Assembly (NCBI GenBank): GCA_965208525.1
Contig: OZ242340.1
Coordinates: 1,798,001-1,862,000, forward strand
Source of the DNA: VXYL01 sp965208525
GTDB lineage: Bacteria > Pseudomonadota > Gammaproteobacteria > Pseudomonadales > Azotimanducaceae
Length of the DNA: 64,000 bases
Direction of reading: 5' to 3'
Below are positions 33,556 through 42,524 of the stretch, one piece after another. The translations under genes and the position numbers were made by a program. A model generated the notes under the pieces. That model searched no databases. It saw only the letters and a program-made list of their open reading frames with translations, and was not told the origin of the DNA. Within the stretch, counting starts at the first letter, position 1, and every line of letters begins with the position of its first letter.

Positions 33556-35661
33556 ATGACCGCGCAGGGCGGCCTGACCGAAGCGCACAAGGAACACATC
33601 CAGTCGGCCTACCGGCGCTGGCTGGCGGGCCGTGGCTTCCGTGCCCGCAAGGGGCAGCGGCAGATGATCGCCCTCATCGCGCGCCAGGTGGCGAGTGCCG
33701 ACAGCCGCATTTGCGTCGTCGAAGCCGGCACCGGCACCGGCAAGACACTCGCCTATTGCCTGGGCGTGATTCCCCTTGCGCTCGCTACGGAAAAGCGCGT
33801 CGTCGTTTCCACGGCTACCGTCGCGTTGCAGGAGCAGGTGGTGCTGCAGGACCTGCCCGACCTCAAGCACCACGGCGAGCTCGACTTCACCTACGCCCTG
33901 GCAAAGGGACGCGGGCGCTATGTGTGCCCGAAGCGCTTGCAAGAGCAGCTTGCCGCGGACCCGAACCGGCAGATGGCGATGTTCGCTCAGCCCGGCGAGG
34001 AGGACTTGGAACTGTATCGCCGCATGTGGGAGGAGTTCGACGAGCGCAAGTGGGATGGCGAACTCGACAGTTGGGACGAACCGGTAGCGCCGCCGGTGTG
34101 GTCGGCAGTCACCACCGACCACCGGGGTTGCAGCAAGAACCGCTGCGAGCACTTCCGCGAGTGTCCGTTCTTCCGCGCTCGCGCCAAGACCCGCGACGCC
34201 AACGTGGTGGTAGCGAACCACGACCTGGTGCTCGCGGACCTGGCCCTCGGCGGCGGCGTCGTGCTGTCGGAACCCGAAGACACCATCTTCATCATCGACG
34301 AAGCCCACCACCTGCCGGAGAAGACGCAGCAGCACTTCGCAGCGCAAGCGAGGCTGCGCGCGTCTGCCGGTTGGCTGGAGCAGATGTCCGCCGCCGTCGC
34401 CACCATGGCGCAGCGTTTCGCCCGACCGCCAGAAGTGGTGGCCGCCGCCACGCGCCTCACCGGCGAGGTGGAGGTCGCCGGGCAGTTGCTCGACCAGGCA
34501 CTGCAACTGGCGGAGGGGCTTGAGTTCCGTGGCCGCGACGAACGCGAAGGGGTTTGCCGTTTCCCGCATGGTCGCGTCCCAGAGGAGCTTCAGGAGCTTG
34601 CCGAACCCCTGGCCACCTACTTCGACAGCATGGCCAAGACTCTCGCTGAGCTACACGAGAATCTCGAAGAGGTCATGGACGGCGGCCGCCCGTGGCAGAA
34701 CGCGGACCAGGCTGGCGACTGGCTGCCCGTCCTCGGCACGCTGCTGCATCGCGCCGAGGCGAGCGGCGCCCTCTTCGCCGACTACGCCAAGCCCCACGGC
34801 GAGCAAAGCGAACGTACGGCCCGCTGGGCCACCCGCATCGCCTTTCAGGGCGTACGCCAAGGCCAAGCAGACGTCGAGCTTGCCAGCGCCCCCATCGATC
34901 CCGGCACCATCCTGCACAAGGCGCTGTGGGATGCCTGCCACGGCGCCGTGGCCACATCGGCGACACTTTGCGCCCTCGGCAGTTTCGAGCGCTTTATCGA
35001 ACGATCCGGGCTCGACGTCGAGGTTGCGCAAATGCGCATCCCGAGCCCCTTCGACTTCCCCAACGTTGCCACCTTCACCGTGCCGCGCATGGCAGCCGAT
35101 GCCGGCAACTTTGACGCCCACACGGCCGAGTTGACGGCACGCCTGCCGGATCTTCTCGCGCAGGAGTCGAGCGCCTTGGTCCTGTTTACCTCATGGCGCC
35201 AGTTCCGCGCCGTGGTGGAAGCGCTGCCAAATGAACTCCTGCGCCGCTGCCTGCTGCAAGGCGAGGGTTCCAAGCGCCGCCTGCTCGAAAGACACCGCAA
35301 GGCAATCGACGGCGGCAGCAAGAGCTACATCTTCGGCCTTGGCAGCTTCACCGAAGGCGTGGACCTACCCGGCGACTATTGTCGCCACGTCATTCTCTCG
35401 AAACTGCCGTTTCAGGCGCCGGATGACCCGCTCGACGAGGCCCTGGCGGAATGGCTGGAGTCGAACGGCCGCAACCCCTTCTACGAGATGTCCGTCCCCG
35501 ACACCTCGCTCCGCCTGGTGCAAGCCTGCGGCCGCCTTATCCGCAGCGACACCGACACCGGCCGCATCACGCTCCTGGACCGCCGCATCGTCACCCGTCG
35601 TTACGGTCGCTCGCTGCTGGACACGCTGCCGCCCTACCGCATGGACTTCGACGCCGAGTAA
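33556..35661 (+). CDS. dinG: DinG-like Fe-S superfamily 2 DNA helicase
   Basis: The ATG at 33556 gives 701 residues, close to E. coli DinG (about 716). Walker A is EAGTGTGKT (residues 56-64), with DEAH as IIDEAHHLPEK. Four cysteines for the Fe-S cluster are seen: one in GRYVCPKR and three in GCSKNRCEHFRECPFF. Helicase motifs toward the end include GLGSFTEGVDLPG and QACGRLIRSDTDTGR. DinG unwinds DNA and resolves R-loops and replication conflicts. A GTG 18 bases upstream is an alternative start. Confidence 0.93.
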   Translation: MTAQGGLTEAHKEHIQSAYRRWLAGRGFRARKGQRQMIALIARQVASADSRICVVEAGTGTGKTLAYCLGVIPLALATEKRVVVSTATVALQEQVVLQDLPDLKHHGELDFTYALAKGRGRYVCPKRLQEQLAADPNRQMAMFAQPGEEDLELYRRMWEEFDERKWDGELDSWDEPVAPPVWSAVTTDHRGCSKNRCEHFRECPFFRARAKTRDANVVVANHDLVLADLALGGGVVLSEPEDTIFIIDEAHHLPEKTQQHFAAQARLRASAGWLEQMSAAVATMAQRFARPPEVVAAATRLTGEVEVAGQLLDQALQLAEGLEFRGRDEREGVCRFPHGRVPEELQELAEPLATYFDSMAKTLAELHENLEEVMDGGRPWQNADQAGDWLPVLGTLLHRAEASGALFADYAKPHGEQSERTARWATRIAFQGVRQGQADVELASAPIDPGTILHKALWDACHGAVATSATLCALGSFERFIERSGLDVEVAQMRIPSPFDFPNVATFTVPRMAADAGNFDAHTAELTARLPDLLAQESSALVLFTSWRQFRAVVEALPNELLRRCLLQGEGSKRRLLERHRKAIDGGSKSYIFGLGSFTEGVDLPGDYCRHVILSKLPFQAPDDPLDEALAEWLESNGRNPFYEMSVPDTSLRLVQACGRLIRSDTDTGRITLLDRRIVTRRYGRSLLDTLPPYRMDFDAE

Positions 35662-35663
35662 CG

Positions 35664-35706
35664 GCGCGCCCTGACGGGCGCGTTGGCAGTTGCTGCGCAC
35701 CTGCTG
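35664..35706. repeat. Family I palindromic repeat
   Basis: gcgcgccctgacgggcgcg followed by ttggcagttgctgcgcacctgc gives two hairpins, immediately after the dinG stop codon. A role in transcription termination or mRNA 3'-end protection is possible. Confidence 0.65.
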
Positions 35707-35826
35707 CACGCCACATGCGGGCCGCGCTAACCCGCCCCGGAAAAACTCTCCTCCGAAAACTGTCTCTCCGCCAAGCATCCATCGGTAAACTGCGCCGCCT
35801 TGTGTCCGCACGAGGAGAGCCGGTTC

Positions 35827-37467
35827 ATGGCCATGCAGCACACGCCGCTTTTGATGTCGCGGCTGATCGACCGCGGCGCCACCGTGTCGCCGGATACGGA
35901 GGTGGTCACCGCCACCGCCGATGGCACGCGGCGGCAGACGATGCGCGAAACCCGTGATCGGTCGCACCAGCTCGCGCATGCGCTCACGGATGCCGGGGTG
36001 CGTGTTGGCGACCGGGTGGGGACGTTCATGTGGAACGGCGCTCGGCACCTCGAGGCCTATCACGCCACCGCCGGCATGGGGGCGGTGCTGCACACGCTGA
36101 ACATCCGGCTTTCGGCGGCTGATCTCGAATACATCATCGGCCACGCCGAGGACCAGATCATCATCGCCGACGCCGACACCTTGCCGCTCCTGAACCAACT
36201 TGCCGGGAGGATTCCCTCGGTGACGAAGGTGGTCGTCGCGGACGAAGATGCATCCGGCCAATGGGCGTGCGAGGTGGCGGATGCGGTGGACTACGAGGCG
36301 TTCATCGCCGGCAAGCCGACGCGATTCGACTGGCCCGAACTCGACGAGAACGCGCCCTTGGGCCTCTGCTACACCAGTGGCACCACGGGCAATCCCAAGG
36401 GCGTGGAATACGAGCATCGCTCGCAGTACCTGCACACCATGACGGTGTGCATGACCGACGCCATGGGGCTGTCGGCCACCGACACGGTGTGCGGCATCGT
36501 ACCGATGTTCCACGCCATGGGCTGGGGCGTCCCTTGGGCCGCGCTCATGCTCGGCTGCAAGCAGGTAATGCCACACCGCTTCATGCAACCGGAACGCCTC
36601 GCCCGGCTCATGGCGGACGAGGGCGTCACGCTCTCAGCCGGCGTGCCCACCATCTGGCAAGGCGTGCGGGCGGTGGTCGAGGCGAATCCCGATCAATACG
36701 ACCTCTCGCGCCTGTCTCGGCTCACCTGCGGCGGCTCCGCACCGCCGCCATCGCTGATCCGCTGGTTTCACGACGCCTTGGATGCGGAGATGATCCAAGG
36801 CTGGGGCATGACCGAAACGAGCCCCCTCGCCACCATCTCGCGGCGACTGATGAAGCACTCCCACCCCGGCCTCTCGCTCGACGAGCAGCTCGACAACGTC
36901 GCCAAGGCCGGCCAGCTCATGCCGGGCCTCGAACTCGACATCTTCGACGAGGACTTCAATCGCCTGCCCCACGATGGCGAGACCGTCGGCGAGGTGCTGG
37001 TGCGGGGGCCGTGGATTTGCTCGGAGTACTACAAGAATCCCCAGCCGGATCGCTTCCACGGCGACTGGCTCATCACCGGCGATGTCGGCAAGATCGACCC
37101 AGAGGAATACCTCATCATCGCCGACCGCTCGAAGGACCTCGTCAAGAGCGGCGGTGAGTGGATTTCGAGCGTGGACCTCGAAAGCCACATCGTCGCCATG
37201 TCCGGCATCGCCCAGGCCTGCGTCGTCGCCCAGCCCCACCCGAAGTGGGACGAACGCCCAGTTGCCCTCGTGATCCTGGAACCCGGCGCCGAAGTGGACC
37301 AGCCAACCATCCTGGACCACTGCGCCAGCGCCTTCGCCAAGTGGCAGCTACCCGACGAGGTGCTCTACGTGGACCAAATCCCCCTAACCTCCACCGGCAA
37401 GATGGACAAGAAAATCGTCCGCGCGGACTTGGAGGAGCGGGGGTATCGGCTGCCGGATCTGCGCTAG
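35827..37467 (+). CDS. Acyl-CoA synthetase (AMP-forming)
   Basis: The ATG at 35827 follows gaggag. The 546-residue enzyme has the AMP-binding signature YTSGTTGNPKG, the A4-type segment PMFHAMGWG, QGWGMTETSP, GDWLITGDVGKIDPEEY with the hinge region, and the C-terminal catalytic lysine in STGKMDKKIVR. The sequence resembles medium- or long-chain fatty acid CoA ligases of the YngI/AlkK type. It activates a carboxylic acid to its CoA thioester with ATP. The neighbouring PhyH dioxygenases could act on acyl-CoA products. Confidence 0.93.
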   Translation: MAMQHTPLLMSRLIDRGATVSPDTEVVTATADGTRRQTMRETRDRSHQLAHALTDAGVRVGDRVGTFMWNGARHLEAYHATAGMGAVLHTLNIRLSAADLEYIIGHAEDQIIIADADTLPLLNQLAGRIPSVTKVVVADEDASGQWACEVADAVDYEAFIAGKPTRFDWPELDENAPLGLCYTSGTTGNPKGVEYEHRSQYLHTMTVCMTDAMGLSATDTVCGIVPMFHAMGWGVPWAALMLGCKQVMPHRFMQPERLARLMADEGVTLSAGVPTIWQGVRAVVEANPDQYDLSRLSRLTCGGSAPPPSLIRWFHDALDAEMIQGWGMTETSPLATISRRLMKHSHPGLSLDEQLDNVAKAGQLMPGLELDIFDEDFNRLPHDGETVGEVLVRGPWICSEYYKNPQPDRFHGDWLITGDVGKIDPEEYLIIADRSKDLVKSGGEWISSVDLESHIVAMSGIAQACVVAQPHPKWDERPVALVILEPGAEVDQPTILDHCASAFAKWQLPDEVLYVDQIPLTSTGKMDKKIVRADLEERGYRLPDLR

Positions 37468-37552
37468 CGCATGAGGAAGGCCACCCGAAGAAGGGCGACG
37501 CATGCGTCGCCCTGTCCGGCTGCCGGATTTGCGCGAGGGCGCGCAAGTTCCC

Positions 37553-37636
37553 GGTAGGGGCGGGGCTTGTCCCCACCCGTGTTGGTCGAACGACGTCGGC
37601 TGCCCATGGACGGGCGGTCACAAGGGTCGCCCCTAC
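37553..37636. repeat. Two family II palindromic repeats
   Basis: ggtaggggcggggcttgtcc with ccaccc (37553-37578) is followed by gggcggtcacaagggtcgcc with cctac (37612-37636). Both are short, near-palindromic and lie between convergent genes. Confidence 0.65.
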
Positions 37637-37654
37637 GGAAGGGGTCGCGAGGCC

Positions 37655-38917
37655 CTACCCGGGCAATGCGGTTGCCCCGAACCCCATCTTCGCGGCATAC
37701 CCCATCCGCTCGAAATCTGCGCCGTGGTCGCCGCTCTTGCCAAACGCATCGTCCAGCCCGCAGAGGGTGGCGAAGGCGGGTGGGTTGCGGTCCACGATCT
37801 CCTGCGGGATGTCGTCGTAGCGTTCCAATGGCCGCATGAACTGGCGGCAGTAGGCGTTGTGGAGCGAGGTGCGCTTGCCGGGGGCCGAACGGGGCATGGC
37901 GCCGTGCCAGAGGCCGCCGTGCCATAGGGCAATGGAACCTCGTTCCATGACGAGGGGTTTGGTTCCGTCACGGGTTGCGCTTTTTGGGGCTTGGCTGCGC
38001 TTGGCGACGCTGCCCGGCATCACCACCGTGGGGCCGTTTGGCAGGCTGAAATCGTCGATGGCCCAGACGGCGGTGGCTTCGAGGCAGTAGTCGGGGAACG
38101 GTTCCGGGATGCGCGAGGCGCCGTAGTCGGAGTGCAGGCCTGGATGGGTGTCGAGGCCGGGGCCCTTGATGATGGTGTCGGATTGATAGACGAGGCAGCC
38201 ACGGCCAAGCAGGTGCTCCATCAGCGTTAGCACCCACGGGTGCAGCACCGCTTCCTCCCACAGGCGGCCGCGCTTCAGCAGCATGGTGGCGCGGAAGCCC
38301 ACATCCGGCGGCGCCGCGTCGTGGTTGCGATGCGCCTCGGTGCGGAGTTCGTCGGCGAACTCCTCGGTGAACGCGCCGGGGAGGATGGTGTAGCCGCGTT
38401 CGTCCAGATCGCTGAGGTTGTCGGCCAGGCCCAACGCCTCGGCGCGATGGCGGATGTCGGGACTCATCACCGTGCGTGCGGCCATGTGGTCGTGCAGTTC
38501 GCCGCAGAGACGCGAGATGGGCTCAATCGGCATCCTGCCTTGCCAATCCCCGAGCCCCATGCGAGTGACGTGCCCGGCTTCGCGCACGGCCCCCTCCCGC
38601 GCGTCGCCGTCGTACACGATGGTGGCGTAGAGCACCGAGGCCGTGTAATCCGCAACCCGGTAGCAGTCCGCCTTTTCGTCGGGGCGATGCTCCGCAGTCA
38701 CCTGGTCGCCAGCGAAACGCAACGTGTAGCCGAAGGGCACGTCTGTGTCCGAAGTGGCAAGGTGGGGTGGCGGATTGTCGAGACGTTCCGAGATGGAGAA
38801 CGCCGGCAACGACAGTCCGCGGGTGCGCGCGCCGAGGAACCGCTCCGATTCGGCAAGCCATTCCGCCGACGCCAACTCCACGCGCTCATCGAGCGTCACT
38901 GCCGGTTCCGTGAACAT
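37655..38917 (-). CDS. PhyH-type Fe(II)/2-oxoglutarate dioxygenase with N-terminal extension
   Basis: The ATG at 38917 follows aggagg. The 420-residue protein has a PhyH domain in the C-terminal 250 residues: DERGYTILPGAFTEEFADEL, then the metal-binding His-x-Asp in GLHSDYGASR, and the distal His in LWHGGLWHGAMPR. Residues 1-160 form an extra domain of unknown fold (DVPFGYTLRFAGDQV). PhyH enzymes hydroxylate alkyl chains, often acyl-CoAs. It is divergent from the synthetase and runs with a second PhyH gene. Confidence 0.88.
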   Translation of the reverse strand: MFTEPAVTLDERVELASAEWLAESERFLGARTRGLSLPAFSISERLDNPPPHLATSDTDVPFGYTLRFAGDQVTAEHRPDEKADCYRVADYTASVLYATIVYDGDAREGAVREAGHVTRMGLGDWQGRMPIEPISRLCGELHDHMAARTVMSPDIRHRAEALGLADNLSDLDERGYTILPGAFTEEFADELRTEAHRNHDAAPPDVGFRATMLLKRGRLWEEAVLHPWVLTLMEHLLGRGCLVYQSDTIIKGPGLDTHPGLHSDYGASRIPEPFPDYCLEATAVWAIDDFSLPNGPTVVMPGSVAKRSQAPKSATRDGTKPLVMERGSIALWHGGLWHGAMPRSAPGKRTSLHNAYCRQFMRPLERYDDIPQEIVDRNPPAFATLCGLDDAFGKSGDHGADFERMGYAAKMGFGATALPG

Positions 38918-38950
38918 CGTTCGCTCCTCCTATGTTGACGCGCCGAGCCT

Positions 38951-39086
38951 CGGAGGGAGGGCGTCTCGCCCTCCTGAGCGCCGATAGGCGCTTTCCATGC
39001 GCGGGCAAACGGGCATGCCGGTGTCGATCGTGCGGCAACGCGCCTTGCGGCGCGCTCGGAGGGCGAGACGCCCTCCCTCCGAAGGG
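38951..39086. repeat. Family III composite palindromic element
   Basis: The element begins cggagggagggcgtctcgcc, has the internal palindrome gcgccttgcggcgc, and ends with gagggcgagacgccctccc. It lies between two PhyH genes and is the best-preserved copy of the family. Confidence 0.65.
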
Positions 39087-39135
39087 ACCGTGCGCCCCTC
39101 CTCGAAGGGTTCAAACGACCTCCCTACGAAAGGGC

Positions 39136-40236
39136 TCAAGCGACCTCCCGCGCCTTCTCCTCGGCGACGATCTCGCGCATCCCTTCCCACTCGTCCCACA
39201 TGTCGCAGAGTGCGTCCTTTGACCGCTCCCAGGGATTGTTGCCGGCCTCGTATTCGAGCCACTCGCCGGCCTGACCCCGGTCTGGATGGTCGGACACGCC
39301 GTTCACCACCTTGTCGGGCTGCCGCTTCTTGTTGCGAATGCGGAAGATGATGTTCTTGCGCGACTCGGTGCCGTTCTCGTTGCGGGTGCCGGAGTGGGGG
39401 ATGTGGAAGACGGTGATGCAGGCGTCGCCCGGCTCCATGAGGATCTGCGTCGGCCGGGGCCAGCGCTGGCCGTCCGGCGTCGCCTCGGAGTTCTCGTCCA
39501 GGAACTGCTCGCGCACCGCCTGGGGCAGGTACACGTGGCCACAGCGGTTGGGTGCGTCGTGGTTGATCCTCGGCCAACCCGGTCCTTCCGGGCCGACATG
39601 GCCGTTGACGCTGCGCTGCCATTGGAAGAAGCGTTCGGTGGCGTGATGGGCGCCGCGCAGTAGCGCCGTCTGGCCGCAGCCCTCACGCGTCTGGTCGTTG
39701 AGGCACACGAACACAAAGGCGGTGAAGCTGCCCATGCCGAGGGTCATCTCCGGGTCTTCAAACAGCGGCACGCTGTTGTGCCCCATCACGTCGGCGCTGC
39801 GACCGATGTTGCCCTTGGGCCCTGAGCCGATGTAATGCTGGTAGTTCTCCTCCGGGGTGCCTTCGAGCACCACCTGCGGCACGCCGATCGTGCACAGGCC
39901 GTCCATGTGCGACTCTGCGCCGTAGTAGGGCTGGTCCCGGTCTCGATAGCCGAGGTTGTTGAAGTGGTCCCCGGGCTGGCGCACCTTGTTGACGCCCACC
40001 TGGCAGATGGACGGCGGGTCGAACTGCCCCATGGCCTCATGCAGGATGGGCGTGACGCTCGACGCATTTACGAGGCCGGTCATCGCCGGCTTGCCGCCGA
40101 CGTACTCCCCCTTTTTGGCCGTGTGGATGCAATCGAGCGCCGCCTGCACCAACTCCGGCGCAACCGCCTGCTTCACCACCACATAGCCGTCGCGATAGAG
40201 CGTACGCTTCTGCTCCAAGGTCAGTGCATCCGCCAT
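39136..40236 (-). CDS. PhyH-type Fe(II)/2-oxoglutarate dioxygenase
   Basis: From the ATG at 40236, preceded by aggggaa, the product has 366 residues. It shows RDGYVVVKQAVAPELVQAAL at the start of the domain, His110-x-Asp112 in ESHMDGLC, and the distal His and Arg in FHIPHSGTRNENG. It should hydroxylate an unidentified substrate using O2 and 2-oxoglutarate. It is one of three PhyH genes in the window and differs strongly from the other two. The upstream ankyrin gene is 88 bases away and on the same strand. Confidence 0.87.
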   Translation of the reverse strand: MADALTLEQKRTLYRDGYVVVKQAVAPELVQAALDCIHTAKKGEYVGGKPAMTGLVNASSVTPILHEAMGQFDPPSICQVGVNKVRQPGDHFNNLGYRDRDQPYYGAESHMDGLCTIGVPQVVLEGTPEENYQHYIGSGPKGNIGRSADVMGHNSVPLFEDPEMTLGMGSFTAFVFVCLNDQTREGCGQTALLRGAHHATERFFQWQRSVNGHVGPEGPGWPRINHDAPNRCGHVYLPQAVREQFLDENSEATPDGQRWPRPTQILMEPGDACITVFHIPHSGTRNENGTESRKNIIFRIRNKKRQPDKVVNGVSDHPDRGQAGEWLEYEAGNNPWERSKDALCDMWDEWEGMREIVAEEKAREVA

Positions 40237-40324
40237 CGGTTGTTCCCCTTCACCCCGTCCGATGACGCCCGATTGTAGCGACAGATGGCCCGGCTCTGAC
40301 CGCTGCCTCCGGAACAGTCGAGGC

Positions 40325-41425
40325 TCAGGCCATCGCGCGCAGGAACTTCGCCTCCTTGCGCGCCACTTCCAACGGGCTCTTGCCGTTGCGGTTGAGGATG
40401 CGAGCGTCGGCGCCCAACTCGAGCAACGCCTCGGCCGCCGCCACACAACCCTCGTAGGTGGCGCGGTGCAGGGGGGTGCGTCCCTTGCGGTCTTGGATGT
40501 CCACATTCGCTCCGCGCCGGACGAGGAGTCGCGTCACGCCTTCTTGGCCCGCTTCCGCGGCCAGGTGCAATGGGGCGCGATGCACCTTGGTGCAGGCATT
40601 TACGTCGGCGCCGGCATCAAGCAACAGCTCCGCGCATTCAGCCGACCCCGCCCGCGCAGCCCAATGCAATGGCGTCATCGCATAGGGCTGTTCCTCGCCG
40701 GCGACACCCGGATCGTCGGCGAGCAGCGCCTTCAGCCGGTCGGAATCGCCGAGGCCAGCCGCGGAACAAGCATCGTACTCAGCGCCATCCTCGATCAGGA
40801 TGCGCGCCACTTCGCGTTTGCCGGCGTTGGAGCGGAAGTCGCTGTCGTCCTTCCACGGCCCGGGCGCGACCGCCTCCTGCAATGAGGTGGTGCCGCGTTC
40901 GCCGTTGCCCTTGATGGGCAACTCGTGGTGCACGCCCACGCCGTGGGCGATGAGCAGGCGCGCGAGCTCCGGATAGCCGCCCCACGCGGCCCAATACATG
41001 AGCGAGAGATTGTCCGGCCAGCCGGTGTGCGGCTTGCGCACCGACACGGGCGTGGCGTCGAACATGCCATGCTCGAATAGTTCGCGCAGGGTGTCGGTGG
41101 CGCCCGCCCAGGCCGCCTCGTGCAGCACGTTGTACTCGCTCTCGTCGAGTTCCAAGCGCGCACCGTTGTCGAGCAGCACGCGCACTGCCGGCCCGGCACC
41201 ACGCATGCCCACCAACACGGACAGCAGACGGTCGCCGATCCGCCCGAGCGCGTCCGGATTCGCTTCAATCAACTCGATCATCTTGTCGGGCGCCGCTTGG
41301 GCCTCCCAACGGCTTGGATTGGTCCCCATCGCCGCGCGCACGAGTTCGCGTTCGGCGGGCGTGAGGTCGGGGCGGTGCAGATTGCGCAGAAACCAGTTGT
41401 TGAGGAACAGTTCAACGGCATCCAT
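40325..41425 (-). CDS. Ankyrin-repeat protein
   Basis: The ATG at 41425 has a perfect aggagg 9 bases upstream. The 366-residue protein has no signal peptide. A helical start (MDAVELFLNNWFLRNLHRP) leads to six or more ankyrin repeats. The clearest are YAMTPLHWAARAGSAECAEL with LLDAGADVNA, HRAPLHLAAEAGQEGVTRLL and GRTPLHRATYEGCVAAAEAL. Ankyrin repeats bind proteins. Its partner could be the adjacent dioxygenase, or a host protein if the organism is a symbiont; both are guesses. Confidence 0.92.
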   Translation of the reverse strand: MDAVELFLNNWFLRNLHRPDLTPAERELVRAAMGTNPSRWEAQAAPDKMIELIEANPDALGRIGDRLLSVLVGMRGAGPAVRVLLDNGARLELDESEYNVLHEAAWAGATDTLRELFEHGMFDATPVSVRKPHTGWPDNLSLMYWAAWGGYPELARLLIAHGVGVHHELPIKGNGERGTTSLQEAVAPGPWKDDSDFRSNAGKREVARILIEDGAEYDACSAAGLGDSDRLKALLADDPGVAGEEQPYAMTPLHWAARAGSAECAELLLDAGADVNACTKVHRAPLHLAAEAGQEGVTRLLVRRGANVDIQDRKGRTPLHRATYEGCVAAAEALLELGADARILNRNGKSPLEVARKEAKFLRAMA

Positions 41426-41646
41426 GGCCGGGCCTCCTAGCGCCGCGGTGGGGGGGTTGCCGCGTCGAAGCAACCGCGACGCAGGCGTTGGCCAGAGCTG
41501 AGCGCCCGCCCTTTCGAAGTGCAAGCCTCGCGTAGCCAAGCGGACATACTAAGCGCTGAGCGACGGGATTTTCCTGCGACCGGCATCGCGGTGGTGCATT
41601 AAGATGAGCGACTTTGTTCAAGTCAGGCGCGTTGCGGAGGGCAAGC

Positions 41647-42459
41647 ATGGCGGAAGTGAATCCAAACGGGGTGCTGGCGGGGCAGGTTGCCGTGGTAACC
41701 GGTGCCAGCCGGGGAATCGGCGAGGCGATCGCCAAGCGCATGGCGATGGAAGGCGCGAAGGTGGTGGTCTCCGCCCGCACCGTAGAGGCGTCCGACCACT
41801 TCCTGCCGGGCACGATCAAGCAGTGCGTCGCCGAGATCGAGGCCGCTGGCGGCCAAGCGGCGGCCGTACGGTGCAACCTCGCCGACCCGGAGGACCGCAA
41901 GCGTCTGATCGAGGAGAGTGAGGCGGCGTTTGGCCCCGTTGACATCCTCGTCAACAACGCCGCGGTGACGTGGTTCCTGCCGGTCACGGACTTCAACGAG
42001 AAGCGCTATCGGACGATGATGGACGTGCAGGTGTACGCGCCGTTCGAACTCGCCCAGATGGTGCTGCCCGGCATGATCGAACGCGGGCGCGGCTGGATCC
42101 TCAACATCTCCTCCCACGCCGCAATCCACCCGCAAGCCGCCGCGCCCGGCGGTCACGGCGGCACCGTGTACGGCATGTGCAAGGCGGCACTGGAACGATT
42201 CACCACCGGTCTCGCCCAGGAACTGTACGGCAAGGGCGTGGGCGTCAACGTCATCTCGCCGGGCCTCGTCGCGACGCCCGGCGTCGTCCACCACAAGCTC
42301 ATCAACGAGGGCAACAAGGACCGCGTCACCCCGGTGGAACACATGGCCGAAGCCTGCCTGCGGCTCTGCCACGGCGACGCCGCGGAGATCACGGGGCGCA
42401 TCGACTACGCCGATCAGGTGATCGAGGAGTTCAGCCTGGAACCGGCGGATCTCGTGTAA
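41647..42459 (+). CDS. Short-chain dehydrogenase/reductase
   Basis: The ATG at 41647 follows ggaggg. The 270-residue product is an SDR: VVTGASRGIGEAIAKRM for the cofactor loop, DILVNNAAVTW, catalytic Ser in NISSHAA, Tyr-x-x-x-Lys in YGMCK, and VNVISPGLVATPG. It acts on an unknown hydroxy/keto compound with NAD(P)(H). It is divergent from the ankyrin gene. Confidence 0.92.
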   Translation: MAEVNPNGVLAGQVAVVTGASRGIGEAIAKRMAMEGAKVVVSARTVEASDHFLPGTIKQCVAEIEAAGGQAAAVRCNLADPEDRKRLIEESEAAFGPVDILVNNAAVTWFLPVTDFNEKRYRTMMDVQVYAPFELAQMVLPGMIERGRGWILNISSHAAIHPQAAAPGGHGGTVYGMCKAALERFTTGLAQELYGKGVGVNVISPGLVATPGVVHHKLINEGNKDRVTPVEHMAEACLRLCHGDAAEITGRIDYADQVIEEFSLEPADLV

Positions 42460-42524
42460 GGCGAGGCACCTACCGAGGGCGCGCCCCATAGCGGCCACCC
42501 CTCCGAAGGGGGGCACTGGGCCGC

